This document shows positions 1-7,497 of a stretch of DNA of 19,110 bases, in pieces. This DNA is from Verrucomicrobiota bacterium (GTDB lineage: Bacteria > Verrucomicrobiota > Verrucomicrobiia > Methylacidiphilales > Verrucolacustridaceae): positions 1-19,110 of the forward strand of contig RGTE01000009.1 in assembly GCA_010025475.1 (NCBI GenBank). Direction: 5' to 3'. Position 1 is the stretch's first letter, and the number at the start of each line of letters is the position of its first letter. The position numbers and the translations under genes were made by a program. Below the pieces are notes generated by a model, which saw only the letters and a list, made by a program, of their open reading frames with translations, did no database searches and had not been told where the DNA came from.

Positions 1-1
1 C

Positions 2-313
2 TGGATTGCCGAAGTCGGCGAATCTCTTCGCCGCTCTCCCCACCAGCCCGTCGCCGTGGTGATCCCACTGCTCTTCGAGGCCGGGGTGGAGGAACCCTTC
101 GACCTCCGGGTGATGGTCGGCTGCCGGGCTTCGGTGTCCCGGGAGCGGCTCCTCGCGAGGGGTCTGACGCCGGCGGCGGCGGACTTCTGGATCGCCCAGC
201 AATGGACGGCCGAAGCGAAAGCCAAAGCCAGTGACCGGGTCTTATGGAATGAAGGAAGCCTGGAGCTCCTGCGGGACCAGGCGGAACTGCTGGTGAACCC
301 CGGGCGGGGTTGA
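2..313 (+). CDS. coaE: Dephospho-CoA kinase, 3' portion (5' end outside window)
   Basis: Catalyses the last step of coenzyme A synthesis: ATP-dependent phosphorylation of the 3' hydroxyl of dephospho-CoA in the cytosol. The first complete codon in the window is at base 2, and the frame stays open to the TGA at 311-313, giving the last ~103 residues. The N-terminal P-loop lies off the window. What is visible fits the family: a hydrophobic strand followed by IPLLFEAG (the dephospho-CoA-binding PLL.E segment), the R-x-x-x-R-G pattern in RERLLARG, a QQW segment corresponding to the conserved R/A-x-x-Q helix, and the C-terminal VLWNEGS (family: v..N.g). The gene ends 46 bp before rho. Chlamydiae have coaE directly before rho with polA upstream, so polA may lie just left of this window (inference). 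Confidence 0.93.
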   Translation, partial: WIAEVGESLRRSPHQPVAVVIPLLFEAGVEEPFDLRVMVGCRASVSRERLLARGLTPAAADFWIAQQWTAEAKAKASDRVLWNEGSLELLRDQAELLVNPGRG

Positions 314-337
314 CCGGCTTCCGCCCCGCGATGGGGC
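302..337 (+). other. Competing hairpins in the coaE-rho junction / rho leader
   Basis: Bases 323-327 (GCCCC) can pair with 333-337 (GGGGC) around a five-base loop. The same C-run (CCCCGC, 324-329) can instead pair with GCGGGG at 304-309 at the end of coaE. The two pairings exclude each other and sit just upstream of the rho ribosome binding site. No T-run follows, so this does not look like an intrinsic terminator. The region is GC-rich, so chance pairing is quite possible. Confidence 0.3.
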
Positions 338-345
338 CACGGCAC

Positions 346-352
346 GAGAGGA
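346..352 (+). promoter_or_regulatory. Ribosome binding site of rho
   Basis: GAGAGGA lies 7 bases before the ATG at 360 and fixes that start. It keeps the RG-rich N-terminal region within the protein. Confidence 0.7.
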
Positions 353-359
353 CAAAACC

Positions 360-1886
360 ATGAATGGTGAAGGACCAGAATCCCAGGGACAGGGCAACCA
401 AGACTACGGACCGCGGGGCGGCGACTACGGTCCCCGTAACGACTACGGTCGGCAGCGCTTTTTCCGGCGCCGGCGCGGCGGCGGGGGTCGCGATCGTCGC
501 GGCTACGGCGGCGGCGGGGGCGGAGGATACCGGGACGATTACGACTACCGGCGGATGCCCGAGGAGGGCGGTCCCGATGGCGGGGGAGAAGGCGGTGCGC
601 CGGAGGCGCCCCGACCCACCGGTCCGCTCATGCGGCTGGATGACCTGCAGAACATGTCCTTCCAGGATTTGGCCGAGAAGGCGACGGAAATCGGAGTGGA
701 AAATCCCGGCGGCCTACGCAAGTACGAGCTGATTTTTGAAATCCTGCGACGCCACGCGATGAACAACGGCCGGGTGGCCGGCGAGGGGATCCTTGAGATC
801 CTGCCCGACCATTACGGCTTCCTGCGTCTGCAGGCGAACAACTACCTGGCGACGCGGGAGGACATCTACGTCCATCCCGGGTTGATCCGGAAGTACGGCC
901 TGCGCCGGGGCGACCGGGTGGGCGGGGAGATCCGCTCTCCGGTGGACAAGGACCATTACTTCGCGCTCGCCACCGTCGACACCGTGGGTGGCGACGACGT
1001 GGCGAAACGGAAACCGCCGATCCATTTCGACAATCTGACGCCGCTGTTCCCGAATCGCCGGGTCATCCTGGAGAATGAAAAGCTGAAGGACATGGCGATG
1101 CGGGCGTTCGACCTGATCAGTCCGGTGGGCTTCGGCCAGCGCGGTCTGATCGTGGCGCCGCCCCGGACCGGAAAGACGGTGTTGATGCAGAAAATCGCCA
1201 ACTCGATCACTGCCAACCATCCCAAGGCCCACCTCATCGTGCTGCTCATCGACGAGCGGCCGGAGGAAGTGACGGACATGGAGCGTTCGGTGAAGGGCGA
1301 GGTGATCAGTTCCACCTTTGACGAGCCGCCCGATCGGCACGTGCACGTGGCCGAAATGGTCATCGAACGGGCCAAGCGGCTGGCGGAAAAGGGCACCGAC
1401 GTGGTGATCCTGCTGGACAGCATCACGCGTCTGGCACGTGCCTACAACACGATGCAGCCGCACAGCGGCAAGATCCTCTCCGGCGGGGTGGATGCCAACG
1501 CGCTCCACAAGCCGAAGCGGTTCTTCGGGGCCGCGCGGAACATCGAAGAGGGCGGCAGCCTGACGATCATCGCCACGGCGTTGGTCGACACGGGCAGCAA
1601 GATGGACGAGGTGATCTTTGAGGAGTTCAAGGGCACCGGAAACATGGAAATCCATTTGGACCGGGCCCTCGTGGACAAGCGGGTCTACCCGGCCGTGAAC
1701 ATCTCCAAGTCCGGCACCCGGAAAGAAGAGCTGCTCTATCACGCGGATGAGATGCCCCGCATCCACATCCTGCGCCGGGCGCTCTCCTCGTTGCCGCCGG
1801 TGGAAGCGATGGAGCTTCTGCTCGAACGCCTGAAGAAGACCAAGAACAACGTGGAATTCCTTCTGGCGATGAACCTCAAGGAGTAG
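360..1886 (+). CDS. rho: Transcription termination factor Rho with RG-rich N-terminal extension
   Basis: Hexameric RNA-dependent ATPase/translocase that terminates transcription on untranslated RNA. At 508 residues it is longer than the ~420-residue E. coli protein. The extra length is mostly residues 1-90, a low-complexity stretch rich in Gly, Arg, Tyr and Asp with RGG-like repeats and a run of seven Gly. The Rho N-terminal helical domain follows (about 95-133), then the cold-shock-like RNA-binding domain (about 140-215, with YGFLR at 152-156). The RecA-type motor has Walker A APPRTGKT (266-273), the LLIDERPEEVT segment (295-305), VVILLDSITRLARAYN (348-363), the Q-loop region FKGTGNMEIHL (423-433) and the R-loop SGTRKEELL (451-459). 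All motor elements are intact. Within the P-loop, Arg269-Thr270 stand where E. coli has Lys-Ala. galE begins 27 bp downstream. Confidence 0.98.
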   Translation: MNGEGPESQGQGNQDYGPRGGDYGPRNDYGRQRFFRRRRGGGGRDRRGYGGGGGGGYRDDYDYRRMPEEGGPDGGGEGGAPEAPRPTGPLMRLDDLQNMSFQDLAEKATEIGVENPGGLRKYELIFEILRRHAMNNGRVAGEGILEILPDHYGFLRLQANNYLATREDIYVHPGLIRKYGLRRGDRVGGEIRSPVDKDHYFALATVDTVGGDDVAKRKPPIHFDNLTPLFPNRRVILENEKLKDMAMRAFDLISPVGFGQRGLIVAPPRTGKTVLMQKIANSITANHPKAHLIVLLIDERPEEVTDMERSVKGEVISSTFDEPPDRHVHVAEMVIERAKRLAEKGTDVVILLDSITRLARAYNTMQPHSGKILSGGVDANALHKPKRFFGAARNIEEGGSLTIIATALVDTGSKMDEVIFEEFKGTGNMEIHLDRALVDKRVYPAVNISKSGTRKEELLYHADEMPRIHILRRALSSLPPVEAMELLLERLKKTKNNVEFLLAMNLKE

Positions 1887-1913
1887 CGGAACCGCACCGA
1901 ACACCACGCGGCG

Positions 1914-2885
1914 ATGAAGGTCTTCGTCACAGGGGGAGCCGGATACATCGGCTCCGTGTGTGTGGAGGAGCTTTTCGCTGCCGGCCACGAGGTGGTGGTC
2001 TGGGACAATCTCAGCGAGGGCCACAAGGCGGCGGTCCATCCCCGGGCGGTGTTTCTGCAGGGGGATCTGCTCGACCGCGACCTGTTGATGAGGGCCGCGC
2101 AGGAGCATCGGCCGGAGGCGGTGATCCACTTTGCCGGCAAGGCCCTGGTACCCGAGAGTATGCGCGATCCGTCGGTTTATTACCGGGTCAACGTGAGCGG
2201 CGGGCTCAATCTGCTGGACTCCATGGTGGCAACGGGATGCAAAAAGATCATCTTCTCTTCCACCTGCGCCACGTACGGCCTTCCGGAGCGGGTGCCGATG
2301 GACGAGTCGACCCCCCAGAAACCGATCAATCCGTACGGGCATTCCAAGCTGATGTTTGAGCAGATCCTTGGGTGGTACGCCCAGATTCACGGCGTGATCC
2401 CAACGTGCCTGCGGTACTTCAACGCGGCGGGGGCTTCCGCCGAGCGGGGGGAGCATCACCGGGTGGAGACCCATCTTATCCCCAATGTTCTCTTCACGGC
2501 GATGGGGCAGAAGCCGCATGTGGAAGTGTTTGGGGAGCAGCACGCGACTCCCGACGGGACCTGTATCCGGGATTACATCCACGTGAGGGATCTTGCCTCC
2601 GCCCACATTCTGGCCCTGCACCGGGAACAGCCCGGGTGCTTCAATGTGGGAACCGGCAACGGCTTTTCCGTGAGGCAGGTCATCGACGCAGCCCGCAAGA
2701 TCACCCAGAAGGAAATTCCCATGCAGGGGCGGCCGGCCCGTCCCGGGGATCCTCCCAAGCTGGTTGCAGCCTCGCAAAAACTGCAGAGGGAGTTAGGCTG
2801 GAAGCCGGTGTACTCAAGCCTTGAACAGATCCTCGGCAGCGCCTGGGCCTGGCATCAGGCCCATCCCCGGGGCTATGACCGGTAG
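1914..2885 (+). CDS. galE: UDP-glucose 4-epimerase
   Basis: Interconverts UDP-glucose and UDP-galactose using bound NAD, supplying galactosyl donors for glycans or feeding the Leloir pathway. It is an extended short-chain dehydrogenase of 323 residues, a normal length. The N-terminal Rossmann motif is TGGAGYIG (6-13), followed by D50 after a beta strand. The catalytic region reads FSSTCATYG (114-122), with Thr117 at the position of the E. coli catalytic Ser124, a common substitution in this family. The YGHSK motif supplies Tyr141 and Lys145. RYFNAAGA (167-174) and the C-terminal ARPGDPP (275-281) are also typical. Leu283 aligns by eye with the E. coli gate residue Tyr299, so activity on N-acetylated sugars cannot be ruled out. 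No clear Shine-Dalgarno precedes the ATG. hprK starts 6 bp after the stop. Confidence 0.95.
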   Translation: MKVFVTGGAGYIGSVCVEELFAAGHEVVVWDNLSEGHKAAVHPRAVFLQGDLLDRDLLMRAAQEHRPEAVIHFAGKALVPESMRDPSVYYRVNVSGGLNLLDSMVATGCKKIIFSSTCATYGLPERVPMDESTPQKPINPYGHSKLMFEQILGWYAQIHGVIPTCLRYFNAAGASAERGEHHRVETHLIPNVLFTAMGQKPHVEVFGEQHATPDGTCIRDYIHVRDLASAHILALHREQPGCFNVGTGNGFSVRQVIDAARKITQKEIPMQGRPARPGDPPKLVAASQKLQRELGWKPVYSSLEQILGSAWAWHQAHPRGYDR

Positions 2886-2891
2886 GTTGCG

Positions 2892-3848
2892 ATGAGTCCG
2901 GTCCGCCGCCCCCAGACGGTCACGGTTGAGCATTTTTTCAACCAGCATGCCTCGCGCCTCCAGCTGAAGCTGGTCACCGGCCAAGAGGGGATGGATCGAA
3001 CCATCCGCGAGGGCGCGGTGAACCGGCTTGGCATGGCTCTGACCGGCTTCATGAAATATTTTGCCTACCAACGCGTTCAGCTGATTGGAAAAAGTGAGAT
3101 GGCCTGCCTGAACTCCCTGGATCCGGAAGAGCGTCCCAAGCGAATCCGGGCCATTCTCGAGAGGAAAATTCCCTGCATTGTTTTCAGCCGCAACCTCCGG
3201 CCCCCGGCGTATGTTGTGAAGGAAGCCAAGGCCGCCAAGGTGCCGGTTTTTATTTCCCCGATCGTGACCCCGCGGCTCGTTAACCTGATCACGCTTTGCC
3301 TGGAGGAGGATTTCGCGCCCAGCACCAGCGAGCATGGCAGCATGGTGGATATTCTTGGAGTGGGGGTGCTGATCCGGGGAGAAAGTGGGATCGGAAAGAG
3401 TGAATGTGCCCTTGGCTTGGTGGAGCGTGGGTATTCGCTGGTTTCGGATGACATTACCCGGTTGCGGCTGATCGAGGGGCGGGAGTTGATGGCCACGTCG
3501 GCGGAGGTGACCCGTACGTTCATGGAGGTGCGCGGGATCGGAATCATCAACGTGGCCTCTCTGTTTGGTGGGAAGGCGATCCGCACGGAAAAACGGCTCG
3601 ATCTGGTGGTCACGCTGCTGGAATGGGACAAGGTGGGGGAAATCGAGCGGACCGGTCTGGACCAGCAATATTACGAGATCCTCGGCATGAAAATTCCCCA
3701 CGTGAAGATCCCCATCCGTCCCGGGCGGGACCTGGCCGGGCTCGTGCAGGTGGCCGCTTTGGACCAGAAGATGAAAACGATGGGCCAATTCTCCGCCATG
3801 GAATTTAACGAGAAGCTGCTGACCCGGCTGAACCTGAAGGATCGCTGA
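2892..3848 (+). CDS. hprK: HPr kinase/phosphorylase
   Basis: Bifunctional regulator that uses ATP or pyrophosphate to phosphorylate HPr on its regulatory serine, and removes that phosphate by phosphorolysis. The 318-residue length is normal. Residues 1-135 form the N-terminal domain. The catalytic domain begins with His148 in HGSMVDILG, followed by the P-loop GESGIGKS (163-170) and the acidic pair Asp186-Asp187 in SDDITRL. The HprK signature region TRTFMEVRGIGIINVASLFG (207-226) contains the conserved glutamate and the RGIGI loop. GLDQQYYEILG (255-265) and IPIRPGRDLAGLVQVAA (273-289) match the C-terminal part that contacts HPr. It lies between galE and ptsH with gaps of only 6 and 2 bp. The adjacent HPr has the target serine, so kinase and substrate are encoded together. 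Confidence 0.97.
   Translation: MSPVRRPQTVTVEHFFNQHASRLQLKLVTGQEGMDRTIREGAVNRLGMALTGFMKYFAYQRVQLIGKSEMACLNSLDPEERPKRIRAILERKIPCIVFSRNLRPPAYVVKEAKAAKVPVFISPIVTPRLVNLITLCLEEDFAPSTSEHGSMVDILGVGVLIRGESGIGKSECALGLVERGYSLVSDDITRLRLIEGRELMATSAEVTRTFMEVRGIGIINVASLFGGKAIRTEKRLDLVVTLLEWDKVGEIERTGLDQQYYEILGMKIPHVKIPIRPGRDLAGLVQVAALDQKMKTMGQFSAMEFNEKLLTRLNLKDR
3836..3841 (+). promoter_or_regulatory. Ribosome binding site of ptsH
   Basis: GAAGGA within the last codons of hprK sits 9 bases before the ATG at 3851, which supports that start and suggests translational coupling to hprK. Confidence 0.6.
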
Positions 3849-3850
3849 CC

Positions 3851-4135
3851 ATGGCCGCAGAGGGAGCCAGGCACGAGAATGAGACGGTGATCAAAAACCG
3901 CTTGGGATTGCATGCACGGCCCGCGGCGATGTTTGTGCGGGAGGCCAACCGACATAAATGCGAAATACACGTGGAAAAGGACGGGGAAATGATCAACGGC
4001 AAGAGCATTATGGGCCTGATGATGTTGGCGGCGGGGATGGGGTCCAAAATCCGGATCTTGGCCACGGGGCCCGGCGCCCAGGAGGCGGTGCAGGCCCTGC
4101 TTCAGTTGGTGGAAAGAAAGTTCGACGAGGAGTAG
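3851..4135 (+). CDS. ptsH: Phosphocarrier protein HPr
   Basis: Small phosphocarrier that accepts phosphate from enzyme I on a histidine. In species with HprK it is also phosphorylated on a serine as a carbon-status signal. The 94 residues include the active-site motif GLHARPAA (19-26), with His21 equivalent to His15 of classical HPr. The regulatory motif is NGKSIMGLMMLAAG (50-63), with Ser52 equivalent to Ser46. Both phosphorylation sites are therefore present, consistent with hprK two bases upstream. The N-terminus is a few residues longer than usual. The gene sits between hprK and ptsI. No sugar-specific EIIA, EIIB or EIIC gene is visible in the window, so the module may be regulatory or may serve EII genes elsewhere. 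Confidence 0.96.
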   Translation: MAAEGARHENETVIKNRLGLHARPAAMFVREANRHKCEIHVEKDGEMINGKSIMGLMMLAAGMGSKIRILATGPGAQEAVQALLQLVERKFDEE

Positions 4136-4159
4136 GCCCGGGGGAGAGACTTCTCTTCC

Positions 4160-5938
4160 GTGAGTGAGTCCGCCAGTTTCAACCACGGTGCGGAGCTGCG
4201 CCTAACGGGGATTCCCGCCTCGCCAGGAGTTGTCAGCGGAAAACTAGCCGTTTTCAGCAAGGAGGAGGAAGTCCGGGTCCATCCCACCAAGATCCGGGAG
4301 GAGCAGATCGAGGACGAAATGCGGCGCCTCGAGGCGGCGTTGCTGAAAACGCGCGAGCAGATCCAGAAAATCCGCGAGCAGCTGGCCCATTCCCTGGGAG
4401 AGCAGCAGACCGACATTTTCGAAGCCCACCTGATGGTGGCGGCGGACAGCACCATCGCGGCCGCGGTGCGTCGTCAGTTGGAAATGCGGAAGGTGTGCGT
4501 GGAGAGTGTCTACCAGCACGTGATCCGGGTCTATGCCCAGAGCATGAAAGAGGTGGAGGATCCCTACCTGAGGGAGCGGGCCGCCGACATCCTCGACGTG
4601 GGGCGCCGGGTCATTCACAACCTGCTGGGCCGCAAACTCACCGATCTCTATGCGCTGGATGAGCCGAGTGTCATCCTTGCGCACGACCTCACTCCTTCCG
4701 ACACCGCTTTGCTGAACCGCCAGTTGGCACTCGGGTTTGCGACCGAGGCCGGCAGTGTCACCTCCCATACCGCGATCATGGCGCGGTCGCTCAATATCCC
4801 GGCCGTGGTGGGTTTGCACGAGGTCTTGGACCGGTGTGAATCGGGCGCGCCCGTCATTCTCGACGGCTACGCCGGGCTGCTCATCGTCCATCCCACCGAC
4901 CAGACCCGCTACGAATACGGCCAGATCGAAAAGCGTCGCCATGAGATGGAGGTCAGCCTCGAGGCCCTGCGGGACACTCCGGGATCCACCAAGGACGGCC
5001 GAAAAATCATCCTCTCGGCCAATGTCGAATTACCGGAGGACCTGCCGCTGATTTTGGAAAGCGGGGCCGAAGGGATCGGCTTATACCGGACCGAGTTTCT
5101 TTTTCTCAACCGCGTGCATTTTCCGAGCGAGGAGGAACAGACCAACATTTACCGACAGGTCGTGGAGACTTCGCGCCCCCATCCCGCGATTATCCGGACC
5201 CTGGATTTGGGGGGGGACAAACTCCCCACCCATCTGGGTCTGGATCCCGAGCAAAATCCTTTCCTGGGCTGGCGGGCGATCCGCTACTGCCTCGAAAAGC
5301 CCGACGTCTTCAAGGTGCAGTTGCGGGCCATTTGCCGCTCCAATCCCGGCGGGAAAGTCCGGGTGATGTTCCCGATGATTGCCACGCGGGAAGAGTTGTC
5401 CGGGGCTCTGGCGATTCTGGGAGAGGCGAGGGAGGAGCTGAGGGCGGCGGGGATTCCGGCGGCCGAGGAAGTGGAAACGGGGGCGATGATCGAAGTGCCG
5501 TCCGCGGCCCTGATTGTCGACCGGTTGGCGCCTTTGGTGCAGTTCTTCAGCATCGGCACCAACGACCTGACGCAGTACACCCTGGCAGCCGACCGAACGA
5601 ACGAAAGGGTTGCCAATCTTTATCAGCCGACCCACCCGGCGGTCTTAAGCCTGATCCGGATGGTGGTGGAGGCGGCTCGCCGGCATAACATCTGGGTCGG
5701 GGTTTGCGGGGAAATGGCGGCGGACGTGGTGATGACCCCGATCTTGATCGGGCTTGGAGTGGACGAAATGAGCATGGGCTCCGTGGCGGTGCCGCGGGTG
5801 AAAAAGGCGGTGCAAAGTCTGCACTACGGGGAATGCCAGCGGCTGACCGAGGAGCTACTCTCCATGGATTCCGGACAGCAGATCCATCAGCGGTTGCAGC
5901 AGGTGGCGCAGGGGGCGTACCCGGAATTGGTAGGATAA
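4160..5938 (+). CDS. ptsI: Phosphoenolpyruvate-protein phosphotransferase (PTS enzyme I)
   Basis: Transfers phosphate from phosphoenolpyruvate to HPr, the first step of the PTS phosphorelay, as a cytosolic dimer. The 592-residue length is close to the usual ~570-575. The N-terminal HPr-binding helical region (about 45-155) is followed by the swivelling phosphohistidine domain, with GSVTSHTAIMAR (198-209) containing the catalytic His203. The C-terminal PEP-binding barrel has GLYRTEFLF (307-315), RTLDLGGDK (346-354), FFSIGTNDLTQYTLAADR (462-479) and VGVCGEMAAD (513-522), whose Cys516 corresponds to the E. coli active-site cysteine. Translation is read from a GTG at 4160, 24 bp after ptsH; a GGGGGAGAG stretch about 11-12 bases upstream could be the ribosome binding site. 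A 110-bp gap follows before lysS. Confidence 0.97.
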   Translation: MSESASFNHGAELRLTGIPASPGVVSGKLAVFSKEEEVRVHPTKIREEQIEDEMRRLEAALLKTREQIQKIREQLAHSLGEQQTDIFEAHLMVAADSTIAAAVRRQLEMRKVCVESVYQHVIRVYAQSMKEVEDPYLRERAADILDVGRRVIHNLLGRKLTDLYALDEPSVILAHDLTPSDTALLNRQLALGFATEAGSVTSHTAIMARSLNIPAVVGLHEVLDRCESGAPVILDGYAGLLIVHPTDQTRYEYGQIEKRRHEMEVSLEALRDTPGSTKDGRKIILSANVELPEDLPLILESGAEGIGLYRTEFLFLNRVHFPSEEEQTNIYRQVVETSRPHPAIIRTLDLGGDKLPTHLGLDPEQNPFLGWRAIRYCLEKPDVFKVQLRAICRSNPGGKVRVMFPMIATREELSGALAILGEAREELRAAGIPAAEEVETGAMIEVPSAALIVDRLAPLVQFFSIGTNDLTQYTLAADRTNERVANLYQPTHPAVLSLIRMVVEAARRHNIWVGVCGEMAADVVMTPILIGLGVDEMSMGSVAVPRVKKAVQSLHYGECQRLTEELLSMDSGQQIHQRLQQVAQGAYPELVG

Positions 5939-6048
5939 AAGTTGCGCGAACAGCAAAGTCCTTTTCGTTTACGTGGACGTTTACGGCTAAGACAAGACGA
6001 GAGTCTTCCCTACCCAGGAAAGGCTGAATCGGGTAGAACTCGGTCTTC
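5939..6048 (+). promoter_or_regulatory. ptsI-lysS intergenic region: candidate structured lysS leader
   Basis: This is the longest gap in the window. It contains two copies of CGTTTACG (5966-5973 and 5978-5985, 12 bases apart). A short hairpin follows, AAGAC (5994-5998) pairing with GTCTT (6003-6007) across a GAGA loop of GNRA type. A second has CTACCC (6010-6015) pairing with GGGTAG (6031-6036), and its loop holds the purine-rich AGGAAAGG. A second GTCTT (6043-6047) sits one base before the lysS ATG and could compete for the AAGAC arm. No conserved T-box sequence is seen, and no convincing -35/-10 pair could be chosen. A promoter for the lysS operon is expected here but not resolved. Confidence 0.4.
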
Positions 6049-7497
6049 ATGAGTGAGGAACGATCCGCCCTTTTGGCTGTGCGCCGCGAAAAGCTCGAGA
6101 AGCTTCGCCAGTTGGGGGTGGATCCTTTCGGGGGGGCTTTTCCGGGAACGGAAAATACCTCGGAAATTCGGACCAAGTGGGAGGAGGGAAGAAAAGTGCG
6201 GATGGCGGGTCGGATCGTGTCCCATCGGGACATGGGCAAGAGCCAGTTTCTTCATCTTCAGGATCGGGCGGGGAGGCTCCAGATTTATATCCAGAAGCCT
6301 TCCTTGCCGGAAAAAGAGAGGTCGGTCTTTGAGCTGCTGGATCTGGGCGACATTGTGGGAGTGGAGGGAACCCTCTTTCTCACGAAAACAGGAGAGCAGA
6401 GCATCCGGGTGGAAAGCTTTGTTTTACTCGCCAAATCCTTGGCACCCCTGCCGGATAAATGGCACGGGCTCGTGGATACCGAGACCCGTCACCGGCAACG
6501 TCATCTGGACCTGATTTCGAACGAGGCCTCCCGCAAGGCACTGGATTTACGGGTGAAACTGGTCCGTTATCTCCGCGAGTTTCTTTCCGCCCGGGGCTTC
6601 ACCGAGGTGGAGACGCCGATGATGCAGACCGTGGCGGGTGGGGCCGCGGCAGAACCGTTCAAGACCAAGCACCACGCGTTGGGACTGGATCTTTACCTGC
6701 GCATCGCGCCCGAGCTTTACCTGAAGCGGTTGCTGGTGGGGGGGCTGGAGAAGGTGTTTGAGATCAACCGCAACTTCCGGAACGAGGGCATCTCCCGACG
6801 GCACAACCCCGAGTTCACCATGCTTGAGGCCTACTGGGCCTACTCCGATTTCCAAGGCATGGCCTCCCTGGTGGAGGAGATGATTTCCGGCGCGGCCCAA
6901 GAGTTGACCGGGGGAATGAAAATTGCGCAGTCCGACGGCACCACGATCGATCTCACCCCACCGTGGCCGCGGAAGAAGTATCGGGACGCCGTGGCGGAGG
7001 CGGCAGGGGCTGACTGGTTCAAACTTTCCCCGGAGGCGATGGAAAAAAAAGCGGCGGCTCTTGGGGTGGAGCTGGAGCCGGGTCTTTCCCCGTTGGAGAT
7101 CACCCAGAAGGTTTTCGAGAAAAAGGTGGAGGCCGAGGCGGTGAACCCTGTTTTCATCACCCATTTGCCGGCGGAACTTGTCCCCTTAGCCCGCCTGAAC
7201 CAAGAGGACCCGACTGTGGTCGACGTGTATGAGCTGATCTTCGGGCGGCAGGAAATCTCCCCCGGGTATTCCGAGCTGAACGATCCGATCCTGCAGGCCG
7301 AACGGTTCCGTCATCAGGTCGGAGAACATACCCAGAAGGTGGATCATGAATTTCTTGAGGCTCTCGAAAGCGGCATGCCTCCGGCCGGTGGGCTGGGTTT
7401 GGGCGTGGACCGGTTGGCGATGCTGCTTTCGGGTGCAGATTCGATCCGTGAGGTGATTTTTTTCCCGCTCCTTCGCCCGCGGGAATCCGGCGCATGA
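6049..7497 (+). CDS. lysS: Lysyl-tRNA synthetase, class II
   Basis: Charges tRNA-Lys with lysine using ATP. The 482-residue length fits bacterial class IIb LysRS (about 490-505). Residues 48-130 form the anticodon-binding OB fold (VRMAGRIVSHRDMGKSQFLHLQD begins it). The catalytic core carries motif 1 around FTEVETPMM (184-192), motif 2 FRNEGISRRHNPEFTMLE (243-260) and motif 3 GLGLGVDRLAMLL (448-460). RHRQRHLDL (147-155) is also typical of LysRS. The ATG is not preceded by a clear Shine-Dalgarno sequence. The stop overlaps the start of the MFS gene in an ATGA, so the two are probably translationally coupled. A run of eight A at 7042-7049 lies inside the reading frame without disrupting it. Confidence 0.98.
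   Translation: MSEERSALLAVRREKLEKLRQLGVDPFGGAFPGTENTSEIRTKWEEGRKVRMAGRIVSHRDMGKSQFLHLQDRAGRLQIYIQKPSLPEKERSVFELLDLGDIVGVEGTLFLTKTGEQSIRVESFVLLAKSLAPLPDKWHGLVDTETRHRQRHLDLISNEASRKALDLRVKLVRYLREFLSARGFTEVETPMMQTVAGGAAAEPFKTKHHALGLDLYLRIAPELYLKRLLVGGLEKVFEINRNFRNEGISRRHNPEFTMLEAYWAYSDFQGMASLVEEMISGAAQELTGGMKIAQSDGTTIDLTPPWPRKKYRDAVAEAAGADWFKLSPEAMEKKAAALGVELEPGLSPLEITQKVFEKKVEAEAVNPVFITHLPAELVPLARLNQEDPTVVDVYELIFGRQEISPGYSELNDPILQAERFRHQVGEHTQKVDHEFLEALESGMPPAGGLGLGVDRLAMLLSGADSIREVIFFPLLRPRESGA

Noticed and set aside
714..2777. A 687-codon open frame on the minus strand across rho and galE.
   Set aside because: It is antisense to two clearly identified genes, mixes His/Arg/Gly/Pro in a way typical of shadow frames in GC-rich DNA, and shows no family motif.
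5939..6048. T-box riboswitch upstream of lysS.
   Set aside because: No T-box consensus or long antiterminator stem is visible and the region is too short.
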